This document shows positions 1 through 5,146 of a DNA stretch of 5,146 nt, in pieces (the stretch's first letter is position 1; every line of letters begins with the position of its first letter). The position numbers and the translations under genes are program-made. Origin of the DNA: Bacteroidota bacterium (GTDB lineage Bacteria > Bacteroidota > Bacteroidia > Bacteroidales > UBA1402); NCBI GenBank assembly GCA_030706285.1, contig JAUZOU010000238.1:1-5146 (forward strand), written 5' to 3'. The notes under the pieces were generated by a model. The model was given only the letters and a program-made list of their open reading frames with translations. It was not told the DNA's origin and did not search any database.

Positions 1-1
1 A

Positions 2-100
2 GTTTATTTCGGATATGCCGAGTCTCGCAAAACTTCTGTTCAGAATGAACAAAAATCCAGGCATGCGGCGTTGCCTCTTTCCTTAAACAAAAAAATATGA
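2..100 (+). CDS. Possible 3' end of an unidentified rightward gene (partial)
   Basis: Reading from base 2, a frame stays open for 32 codons and stops at TGA 98-100. It would end 28 bases before the stop of the convergent prmA, a compact tail-to-tail arrangement. The visible residues include YFGYAESRKTSVQNEQ and end in LSLNKKI, a hydrophilic Lys/Ser/Gln-rich tail typical of a protein C-terminus. No family can be recognised from this. Two alternatives remain. The next plus frame is also open from the left edge, to TAA 84-86. A minus-strand frame from ATG at 62-64 (starting MPGFLFILN) is open to the left edge and could be a gene downstream of prmA. The choice rests on composition and spacing only, so the call is weak. 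Confidence 0.3.
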   Translation, partial: VYFGYAESRKTSVQNEQKSRHAALPLSLNKKI

Positions 101-128
101 TCAGGTTAAAGAGGTATAGCTGTTTTGT

Positions 129-971
129 CTAGAGTTGTTTAAACTGTAGAGCGACCCAGTCGTTTTTGGTACTGCTGCAGACGTACTTCAGACCAAGACT
201 TTCCGCTTTTTCACACATGGCTGGTATATCTTTCTCATAAAATCCGCTCAAAAACAGCTCGCTACCGGTGTGCATGACACTGACATAGGCAGGCATGTCC
301 GCCAGCAGAATGTTCCGATGGATGTTGGCAAAAATAAAATCGAATGGTTGTCTTCCTGAGAGCAATGTTGCGTCGCCTGTCAGCACCTGAACGGTTTCTG
401 TATGGTTAAGTCCGGTATTTGATACCGCATTCCGGCAGGCCCATTCGTCTGTATCGATAGCAAGGACAGGGGTGGCGCCTTTCATGGCGGCCAGGATGGC
501 CAGTACAGCTGTACCGCATCCCATATCCAGGAAGGATTTGCCCCGAACGTCCGCTTTGAGCAATGCTTGGATCATCATACAGGTGGTTTCGTGATAACCT
601 GTTCCGAAAGCCATTTTCGGGTCGATGGTAATGTTCCAGGTCGCTGACGTATGGATTGAATGAGCAGAGCTATGTATGACACAGTCGTTACCGATGACGA
701 TGGGTTGAAACTGATGCGTTTCCCATTCCTGGTTCCAATCCTGATCATTGATCAGGTTTATTGTACAGGAAATGGCCGAACCGAACAACGAAGAGGGCAT
801 TGTACGTTGAAGGACTGATTCATCGACTTTTTTTTCTGGAAGGTAACCTGTTAGACCGGTTTCGTCTTCGGTAAAGCTCTCGAATCCGATTTCGCCGAGT
901 ATGGTCGGAAGCACTTCATTGACTACCGGATTGGCCGGTTTTACAAAAAAACGGTATTCAAAATAATTCAC
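129..971 (-). CDS. prmA: Ribosomal protein L11 methyltransferase PrmA
   Basis: This cytoplasmic SAM-dependent enzyme methylates amino groups of ribosomal protein L11. The 280 residues are near the usual family length, so the gene is complete. An N-terminal domain (about 1-95) ends in the family signature DWNQEWETHQFQPI (78-91). The conserved DPKMAFGTGYHETT follows at 117-130. The SAM-binding motif I is LDMGCGTAVLAI (148-159), where the third glycine of the usual GxGxG loop is Ala. The acidic residue that binds the ribose lies in LAIDTDE (170-176), and FANIHRNILL (214-223) is the region equivalent to the catalytic NxxxN motif. The start is GTG at 969-971: no ATG or TTG lies between it and the in-frame upstream stop at 984-986, and the protein then begins MNYFEYRFF, as expected. 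A -7 promoter element on this strand lies about 107 bases upstream. The gene is divergent from its right-hand neighbour and shows no functional link to it. Confidence 0.97.
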   Translation of the reverse strand: MNYFEYRFFVKPANPVVNEVLPTILGEIGFESFTEDETGLTGYLPEKKVDESVLQRTMPSSLFGSAISCTINLINDQDWNQEWETHQFQPIVIGNDCVIHSSAHSIHTSATWNITIDPKMAFGTGYHETTCMMIQALLKADVRGKSFLDMGCGTAVLAILAAMKGATPVLAIDTDEWACRNAVSNTGLNHTETVQVLTGDATLLSGRQPFDFIFANIHRNILLADMPAYVSVMHTGSELFLSGFYEKDIPAMCEKAESLGLKYVCSSTKNDWVALQFKQL

Positions 972-1024
972 CGGGGTATTTTGTTAAATAATTGGAAACC
1001 CTGTAAACCTTTAGCCAAAAAAAC

Positions 1025-1032
1025 TATCTTTG
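1025..1032 (+). promoter_or_regulatory. Bacteroidetes-type -7 element for the low-complexity protein gene
   Basis: TATCTTTG is a perfect match to the known Bacteroidetes -7 consensus TAnnTTTG. It lies in an A-rich context in the divergent spacer and points to the gene starting at 1124. A transcription start near 1037-1040 and a leader of about 85 bases are inferred. No convincing TTTG or TTG -33 element is seen 19-21 bases upstream; the nearest bases there are CTGTAA at 1001-1006, and a TTG at 992-994 is too far away. The promoter may be weak or need an activator. Confidence 0.6.
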
Positions 1033-1077
1033 TAGTATAAGGTATATGGCTAATTGAGTGGTTAGTTTTAAGCGTTG

Positions 1078-1085
1078 CAAAGATA
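1078..1085 (-). promoter_or_regulatory. prmA: Bacteroidetes-type -7 element for prmA
   Basis: The minus strand reads TATCTTTG here (plus strand CAAAGATA), again a perfect TAnnTTTG match, pointing toward prmA. A transcription start near 1070-1073 and a leader of about 100 bases before the GTG are inferred. No good -33 TTTG is visible at the expected distance. The element lies downstream of the plus-strand promoter at 1025, so the two promoters face each other and their transcripts would overlap at their 5' ends. The 8-base element is also an exact inverted copy of the one at 1025-1032, so a dyad bound by a regulator is an alternative reading. Confidence 0.5.
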
Positions 1086-1123
1086 ACCATTAAATAGATA
1101 TACCGCATCTAAATTCTGCCATT

Positions 1124-2563
1124 ATGAAAACAAAATGGATGATTATCCCCGCAGTCGCTTTTCTGCTTGCCTTGCCTGCAGGAGCGCAATCCTATTATGA
1201 GGATGACCTGTATTTCGATCCGAAGACAGATATAGCCCCAGCTAAGGAAACTCAGTCTAATGTGGCTGCCGAAGAACAGCCTGTCAATAGGGGCTCTGTT
1301 AACGTGTACGACAATACAGGAACGTTGTCTGTCAATAATCTACGTGATGTTGATGAATACAATCGTCACGCAATGTGTGCCGATACGGCAGTTACTGTAC
1401 CGGATTCAATGGCTGAAGGAAATACGGAAGATCAGCAGCCATATGAGTATTCCGAACGTATCCGCCGTTTTCATGATCCGGATTTTACTACGCAGATTAC
1501 AGACGGCGATTACTTGAATATATATGTACAGGATGGAGCGAATGTTGATGTGTATTACGTTGACGGTTACACGTCATGGATGAGCCCATTCTATTACGAC
1601 AGTTTCTACTATCCGTCATACGGACGATACTGGAACCGTTGGGGTTATTATGGCTATTATGATCCCTGGTATTGCGGAAACGGCTATGGTTATGGCTATT
1701 ATCCTTGGTATTATGGTGGCTATGGTTATGGCTGGGGCTACGATCCCTGGATCTATGGCTATGGTTGGGGTTATGATCCTTGGTATTACGATGGCTATTA
1801 TGGCGGCTATTACGGTGGCGGTCACGGGCATTGGGCAAGCTTCAACGACAACCACAATCGTTTGAACCGTAGCCAACGTGAATTTCTGTACGGCGGTCTT
1901 GCTGCTAACAACGGGTCTTCCCGTGCCGACGGAAGTGTCGGCAGCCGGGCAACGCGCACACCGTTGAATAATTTGGCAACCCGTTCTGCTTCTTATGCAG
2001 GAACAAGGTCTGCTACTTCGATGGGCTCACGTACAACTTCGGGTGGCATCACTTCTGCCCGTTCAGCTACAACCTATGGTACTAGAAGTGCAACCTCCTA
2101 CGGAACGAGAGTTGGTTCGAGTTACCAAACATCTCAGTCAACCCGTTCGACCGCAACAGGTACAGGCAGTCCGACTACAAGAACATCCGATAATCAGACG
2201 TCTAGATCGTATTCTAACTATCCGACCACCCGTACCTATTCTGGTCCGACTACGACCAGAAGTACGACAACCGTGACTGGTACTGCAACCCGCAGTACAT
2301 CGACACCTGTCACGACGCGCAGTGGTTCAGGATCCAGTTCAAGCAGAAGCTATTCGAATGATTCCTATTCGAATTCAAGCCGCTCGTATAGCACAGGCAA
2401 TTCCTATTCTGGCAGTACACCATCCTATACTCCTTCTTCTTCTTCAAGTGGAAGCTACAGAAGCAGTAGTTCCGGCAATAGTTCCGGCAGCAGCTCAGGT
2501 AATAGTGGGGGTGGTAATTACAGCGGCGGCGGATCGAGAAGTGGCGGTGGTGGCCGTAGATAA
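1124..2563 (+). CDS. Secreted low-complexity Tyr/Gly/Trp- and Ser/Thr/Arg-rich protein of unknown function
   Basis: The start is the first ATG of the frame. It gives a good Sec signal peptide: KTK, a hydrophobic core at 6-17, then AGA before Gln22, so cleavage after Ala21. There is no lipobox cysteine, so export to the periplasm or beyond is inferred. Residues 23-145 are acidic and non-repetitive, with DDLYFDPKTD (27-36), DVDEYNR (75-81) and RIRRFHDPD (112-120). From memory these motifs recur in uncharacterised exported Bacteroidales proteins with aromatic repeats; I could not check this. Residues about 150-235 are rich in Tyr, Gly and Trp, with repeated PW motifs. A short ordinary stretch (236-262) precedes a Ser/Thr/Arg repeat region (about 271-400), a Ser/Gly/Tyr tail and a final Gly/Arg run. 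The only cysteines are 85 and 184. DTA (87-89) and DSM (94-96) fit the Bacteroides O-glycosylation sequon D-S/T-hydrophobic. A structural, adhesive or matrix role is conceivable but unproven. The gene may share a transcript with the barrel gene 126 bases downstream. Confidence 0.85.
   Translation: MKTKWMIIPAVAFLLALPAGAQSYYEDDLYFDPKTDIAPAKETQSNVAAEEQPVNRGSVNVYDNTGTLSVNNLRDVDEYNRHAMCADTAVTVPDSMAEGNTEDQQPYEYSERIRRFHDPDFTTQITDGDYLNIYVQDGANVDVYYVDGYTSWMSPFYYDSFYYPSYGRYWNRWGYYGYYDPWYCGNGYGYGYYPWYYGGYGYGWGYDPWIYGYGWGYDPWYYDGYYGGYYGGGHGHWASFNDNHNRLNRSQREFLYGGLAANNGSSRADGSVGSRATRTPLNNLATRSASYAGTRSATSMGSRTTSGGITSARSATTYGTRSATSYGTRVGSSYQTSQSTRSTATGTGSPTTRTSDNQTSRSYSNYPTTRTYSGPTTTRSTTTVTGTATRSTSTPVTTRSGSGSSSSRSYSNDSYSNSSRSYSTGNSYSGSTPSYTPSSSSSGSYRSSSSGNSSGSSSGNSGGGNYSGGGSRSGGGGRR
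1571..1825 (+). repeat. Tyr/Gly/Trp-rich repeat block, including an 11-codon tandem repeat
   Basis: This block codes residues 150-234 of the secreted protein and uses mainly Tyr, Gly, Trp, Asp and Pro. YGYGWGYDPW occurs twice in perfect tandem (200-209 and 211-220, bases 1721-1753 and 1754-1786 with the spacer residue), a period of 11 codons. Looser copies lie upstream as GYYGYYDPW (174-182) and GYGYYPWYY (189-197), so the Y/DPW core recurs four times. Synonymous codons differ between the copies (for example GGCTGGGGC against GGTTGGGGT), so the protein pattern is retained beyond the DNA identity. The block produces open antisense frames that are artefacts of composition. Confidence 0.85.
1934..2560 (+). 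repeat. Ser/Thr/Arg-rich then Ser/Gly-rich low-complexity block
   Basis: Residues 271-479 consist largely of Ser, Thr, Gly, Arg and Tyr. The first part repeats a loose unit such as YGTRSATS or TRSAS, with an Arg about every 6-12 residues (for example 285, 295, 303, 313, 321, 329 and 341). From about 400 the Arg thins out and runs of Ser with Tyr and Asn dominate, ending in GGGSRSGGGGRR. Copies are degenerate at the DNA level with no long identical units. The region has no predicted fold that I can name and is probably disordered. Confidence 0.8.
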
Positions 2564-2565
2564 TC

Positions 2566-2658
2566 TGTCACTTTAATAAGATAAAAAAATAAGAGGTGAT
2601 GAAACGAACTTGGCAGAAAGAGCTGCGAGAAGGTGATTCTTTCTACCTGTAAGTGACA
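2566..2658. repeat. Perfect 8-base inverted repeat bracketing the intergenic small frame
   Basis: TGTCACTT at 2566-2573, three bases after the stop of the upstream gene, is the exact reverse complement of AAGTGACA at 2651-2658. Inside, AGAAAGA (2615-2621) can pair with TCTTTCT (2638-2644), so a transcript of the gap could fold as a long closing stem with an inner hairpin. A match of this kind in a 126-base gap has roughly a one in ten chance of arising randomly. There is no T-run after the right arm, so it does not look like an intrinsic terminator. No target-site duplication flanks it, so it is not evidently a small transposable element. Confidence 0.4.
2599..2652 (+). CDS. Possible 17-residue small protein or leader peptide
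   Basis: ATG at 2599 opens a frame of 17 codons, MKRTWQKELREGDSFYL, closed by TAA at 2650-2652. The purine-rich AAGAGGTG at 2591-2598 lies directly before the ATG and resembles a ribosome binding site, though the spacing is very short. The stop overlaps the right arm of the surrounding inverted repeat, and the frame ends 37 bases before the outer membrane protein gene. It could act as a leader whose translation affects the barrel mRNA, or simply be a chance frame. No similarity to a known peptide is recognised. Confidence 0.2.
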   Translation: MKRTWQKELREGDSFYL

Positions 2659-2689
2659 ATATCCATGGTGTTAATAATAGATTGATCGT

Positions 2690-4183
2690 ATGAAAAAATA
2701 TTTGTTATCGGTTTGTTCACTTTGCCTGTGTGCTGCAGCTTCAGCACAGGGTGAATACGATGCCTTGAAATATTCTCAGACGGATATTACGGGAAGTGCC
2801 AGGTATTCCGGGATGGCCGGTGCCTTCGGTTCATTGGGTGGTGATATGAGCAGCGTTGGACTGAATCCTGCAGGAATAGCTGTTTACCGGAGTTCTGAAT
2901 TTGCCTTTACACCAGTTCTTAGCTACTCGACTACGAAGGCGGATTTTTTTGGGTTGAATCGTGATAATTCGAAAATGAACTTGGAACTGAACAGCATTGG
3001 TTATGTCGGATCGTTCAGGACAACTTCTTCCAGTGTCAGCAATTTTAATTTTGGTATTGCTTACAATAAAATCAAAGATTTTAACCGGGATGTGACGATT
3101 ACCGGAGTTAACAGACCGACTTCTTTAATGGACCGCGTAAGCAGTGACATCGGTAAGACAGAGCCTGGAGATTTGACCAATTTGGGTTATTTGTCTAATA
3201 GTGCTGGTTTGATCAAGCGGCAATCTGATGGCTCCTATATTCCATTAAAAGCGGGCGAGTTAGTACGTAATAATTTTAATTTACAGGAAAGTGGTTCGGT
3301 GGGCGAATATACGTTTACATTAGGGGCAAATTGGGCTCATTTTCTTTATATCGGTACGTCTCTTGGTGTACAGAACGTCAATTATGACATGATCTCTTCG
3401 TATCATGAATATGCCGGAACCACTACCAACGCGTTCGATTTTGAGCTGAGAAATGCCGTGTCAACCACCGGTGGAGGTGTAAATGTGAAACTTGGTGCCA
3501 TCCTTCGTCCGACAGCTTCCTTGCGTTTCGGGTTTGCACTTCATTCTCCAACATATTATTACTTGACCGATGCGTTTGGTTCCAGTATGATACCGAATGG
3601 TGTTTACATGAATGGCGTAGCAGTAAAAGGCGCCAGCATTGGTGAACAAAGCCTAAGTTATGAGTTGATTACTCCGGGTAAGCTTTTATATAGCATGGCT
3701 TATTTTTTCGGAAAGAAAGGGTTGGTGAGTCTGGATTGTGATGTCATCGATTACCGGGAAATGACGTTGAAGAATGAAGATGGTATCCCTTATGATGATA
3801 CCAATACGGATATCAGTAATCACATGAGATTGACTACTAACATTAGGCTGGGAGGTGAATACCGGTTGACCGAGAATGTGAGTCTGAGAGCTGGTACGGC
3901 TTGGTATCAGTCGGCCTATAAGGAAAATAGCACTAAAAATAATACTACAATCTATACAGCAGGAACGACTCCATATTATTCGTTCGATACAGGTACGAGG
4001 TATTTGTCAGCCGGTATTGGATACAGAACCGGATCGTTTTTCCTGGATGCCGCAGTCTTACAACAGTCCATCGGTGAAAACTTCTTCGATTTTCTGGATT
4101 TGTCAACCATCAGCAGTGACAAATATGCTTCGTTAACGTCCAATAGGCTGAACGCGATTGTTTCAATGGGATTCAGATTCTGA
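2690..4183 (+). CDS. FadL/OmpP1/TodX-family outer membrane transport protein
   Basis: This is a predicted outer membrane beta-barrel of the family that carries hydrophobic compounds such as fatty acids or aromatics across the outer membrane. Bacteroidetes members are often labelled hemin receptors without much proof. A Sec signal peptide (1-19, ending ASA before Gln20) is present; its cysteines (9, 12, 14) do not form a lipobox. The mature N-terminus has the family hallmark: RYSGMAGAFGSLGGDMSSVG (38-57) followed by LNPAGIAVY (58-66), where NPAG is the conserved hatch-region motif. Alternating barrel strands include VNVKLGAILRPTASLRFGFA (264-283) and LGGEYRLTENVSLRAG (387-402). The protein ends in Phe (SMGFRF), the usual signal for barrel insertion. 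The 497 residues suit a complete family member. The substrate cannot be read from the sequence. No clear TAnnTTTG promoter lies in the 126-base gap upstream, so read-through from the upstream gene is plausible. A PorV-like role is a less likely alternative. Confidence 0.85.
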   Translation: MKKYLLSVCSLCLCAAASAQGEYDALKYSQTDITGSARYSGMAGAFGSLGGDMSSVGLNPAGIAVYRSSEFAFTPVLSYSTTKADFFGLNRDNSKMNLELNSIGYVGSFRTTSSSVSNFNFGIAYNKIKDFNRDVTITGVNRPTSLMDRVSSDIGKTEPGDLTNLGYLSNSAGLIKRQSDGSYIPLKAGELVRNNFNLQESGSVGEYTFTLGANWAHFLYIGTSLGVQNVNYDMISSYHEYAGTTTNAFDFELRNAVSTTGGGVNVKLGAILRPTASLRFGFALHSPTYYYLTDAFGSSMIPNGVYMNGVAVKGASIGEQSLSYELITPGKLLYSMAYFFGKKGLVSLDCDVIDYREMTLKNEDGIPYDDTNTDISNHMRLTTNIRLGGEYRLTENVSLRAGTAWYQSAYKENSTKNNTTIYTAGTTPYYSFDTGTRYLSAGIGYRTGSFFLDAAVLQQSIGENFFDFLDLSTISSDKYASLTSNRLNAIVSMGFRF

Positions 4184-4251
4184 TGGCCGGACGATTTTTA
4201 ATGATCGGACGATTTTAATGCCTCGATATTTTTAATGACCGGACAGGTTTT
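4182..4251. repeat. Degenerate 17-base tandem repeats at the convergent gene ends
   Basis: Four imperfect units follow each other: GATGGCCGGACGATTTTTAAT (4182-4202), GATCGGACGATTTTAAT (4203-4219), GCCTCGATATTTTTAAT (4220-4236) and GACCGGACAGGTTTT (4237-4251). The second and third are exactly 17 bases. Units one, two and four share the CGGAC core, and units one to three end in TTTTAAT. The rightmost unit lies inside the end of uvrB: on the minus strand it reads GTCCGGTCATTAAAA, the last uvrB codons and stop. The array fills the 48-base gap to the barrel gene and overlaps that gene's stop codon. No strong hairpin with a T-run is visible, so a classical terminator is not supported. Confidence 0.65.
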
Positions 4252-5146
4252 GTAGTAATTCTTCCAATACAAGTAATTCATCACGGTACTTGGCGGCTTC
4301 AGGGAACTCGAGCCGCCTTGCTGCTTCATACATGGCCTTGCGCGTTTTTTCGACAACTTTCTGAAGTTGAGGTTTGGTCATGTGCGTCAGAACCGGATCG
4401 GCCACCAGGCTGGTAGCTGTGGGCTCGACATAGGCATCCGGTTCGGCGGCTTTTTGGTGGCTGCCGAGGGCTGATGATTTTTCCTTGACAATGGCAGTCG
4501 GCGTAATGCAGTGAGCTTCATTGTAGGCTTGTTGCTTAGCTCTCCGGCGATTGGTCTCATCGATGGTTTGTCTCATGCTGCCCGTAATCTTGTCGGCATA
4601 CATAATGACTTTCCCATTGAGGTTACGGGCAGCTCGTCCGGCTGTTTGAGTCAGGGAACGGGCATTCCTCAGGAAGCCTTCTTTGTCTGCATCCAGGATG
4701 GCAACCAGCGATACTTCAGGCAGATCAAGCCCTTCACGAAGCAGGTTGACGCCGACCAGTACATCATATAATCCGTTGCGCAGGTCATCCATAATCCGGA
4801 CACGGTCGAGTGTATCGACGTCTGAATGAATGTAGGTACACCGGACACCATTTGTTTCCAGGTAATTGGTGAGCTCTTCAGCCATACGTTTGGTCAGCGT
4901 TGTGATTAAAACGCGTTCGTCTTTTTCCGAACGGATACGGATTTCTTCCATCAGGTCGTCTACCTGGTTTTTACTGGACCGTACTTCGATTTTAGGATCG
5001 AGTAAACCGGTAGGACGGATCACTTGTTCAACAATGATGCCTTCTGTCTTTTCCAGCTCATAATCGCCTGGAGTAGCACTGACATAGATCGTTTGTTTGT
5101 GTACCCGTTCGAATTCTTCAAAATTCAGCGGACGGTTGTCGATAGC
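4232..5146 (-). CDS. uvrB: Excinuclease ABC subunit B, UvrB (partial, C-terminal 304 codons)
   Basis: UvrB is the damage-verifying helicase-like subunit of UvrABC nucleotide excision repair, acting with UvrA and UvrC. The frame is open to the right edge, so the N-terminal half, with the Walker A site and beta-hairpin, lies outside; full-length proteins are about 670-680 residues. The GTG at 5021-5023 is an internal Val, since the typical upstream sequence NRPLNFEEFE...YVSATPGDYELEKTEG continues to base 5146. Numbered from the edge, visible motifs are SAT (23-25, motif III), IIVEQVIRPTGLLDP (37-51), VLITTLTKRMAEEL (79-92, motif IV), HSDVDTLDR (107-115), GVNLLREGLDLPEV (132-145, motif V), DADKEGFLRN (152-161) and QTAGRAARN (167-175, motif VI with the arginine finger). 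A linker with SLVADPV leads to the C-terminal UVR motif (about 261-297, with KTRKAMYEAARRLEFPEAAKYRDE) that contacts UvrC. The gene ends in NLSGH and TAA, convergent with the barrel gene. No frameshift or missing motif is seen. Confidence 0.98.
   Translation of the reverse strand, partial: AIDNRPLNFEEFERVHKQTIYVSATPGDYELEKTEGIIVEQVIRPTGLLDPKIEVRSSKNQVDDLMEEIRIRSEKDERVLITTLTKRMAEELTNYLETNGVRCTYIHSDVDTLDRVRIMDDLRNGLYDVLVGVNLLREGLDLPEVSLVAILDADKEGFLRNARSLTQTAGRAARNLNGKVIMYADKITGSMRQTIDETNRRRAKQQAYNEAHCITPTAIVKEKSSALGSHQKAAEPDAYVEPTATSLVADPVLTHMTKPQLQKVVEKTRKAMYEAARRLEFPEAAKYRDELLVLEELLQNLSGH

Noticed and set aside
37..51. Small dyad TGTTCA GAA TGAACA near the left edge, as an operator or terminator hairpin.
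   Set aside because: It probably lies inside the tail of a coding frame, has no T-run and no obvious promoter next to it.
74..114. Stem CCTCTTT (74-80) with AAAGAGG (108-114) between the left-edge frame and prmA, as a possible terminator.
   Set aside because: Only seven pairs with a 27-base loop, and only TGTTTTGT rather than a clean T-run afterwards. Too weak to call.
1497..1876. Two overlapping antisense frames opposite the aromatic repeat block, one His/Asn/Arg/Ser-rich and one Ile/Ala/Val-rich.
   Set aside because: They are the complement of Tyr/Gly/Trp codons, which lack stops in several frames. The plus frame has a signal peptide and ordered domains, so these are compositional shadows.
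1995..2576. Plus-strand alternate frames rich in Arg/Gln/Val/Pro inside the Ser/Thr/Arg block.
   Set aside because: They come from the same low-complexity codons read out of frame. They have no independent start signals or recognisable domains.
2566..2658. The inverted repeat as the ends of a miniature transposable element.
   Set aside because: The flanking bases do not form a target-site duplication, and no second copy is seen in the window.
5021..5023. GTG as the start of a short 263-codon uvrB gene.
   Set aside because: The frame continues upstream to the window edge with typical UvrB sequence including the SAT motif, so the GTG is an internal Val.
4511..5063. Plus-strand and second minus-strand frames inside uvrB.
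   Set aside because: The uvrB frame carries all the expected helicase motifs across this region, so the others are shadows.

Overview
The window looks like a piece of a Bacteroidales chromosome (Bacteroides/Parabacteroides relatives). The evidence is the character of the PrmA and UvrB proteins, a FadL-type outer membrane protein of Bacteroidetes style, weak or absent Shine-Dalgarno sequences, and two perfect copies of the Bacteroidetes -7 promoter element TAnnTTTG. The genus assignment is inference. I see no mobile element, CRISPR array, tRNA or rRNA. No stretch longer than 300 bases lacks a gene.

Layout. Bases 1-128 probably hold the tail of a rightward gene (stop at 98-100), but 32 codons are too few to identify it. 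Bases 129-971 (minus) are a complete prmA, the ribosomal protein L11 methyltransferase, starting at GTG. The divergent spacer 972-1123 carries two identical TATCTTTG elements facing each other, one per gene. Bases 1124-2563 (plus) encode a 479-residue secreted low-complexity protein: signal peptide, acidic N-terminal domain, Tyr/Gly/Trp-rich repeats, Ser/Thr/Arg-rich repeats and a Gly/Arg tail. The gap 2564-2689 holds a 17-codon open frame bracketed by a perfect 8-base inverted repeat. Bases 2690-4183 (plus) encode a FadL/OmpP1-like outer membrane beta-barrel. Bases 4184-4231 separate it from the convergent uvrB and consist of degenerate 17-base tandem copies of the end of uvrB. Bases 4232-5146 (minus) are the C-terminal 304 codons of uvrB, which runs off the right edge.

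How the parts relate. prmA (translation-apparatus modification) and uvrB (nucleotide excision repair) are housekeeping genes with no evident link to the middle pair. The two middle genes share a strand, both encode exported proteins and may be co-transcribed, so together they could form a cell-envelope unit; that is inference from position only. The least explained item is the low-complexity secreted protein. It looks like a member of a lineage-restricted Bacteroidales group of unknown function rather than a wholly new system. I found no strong evidence for a new multi-gene system here.
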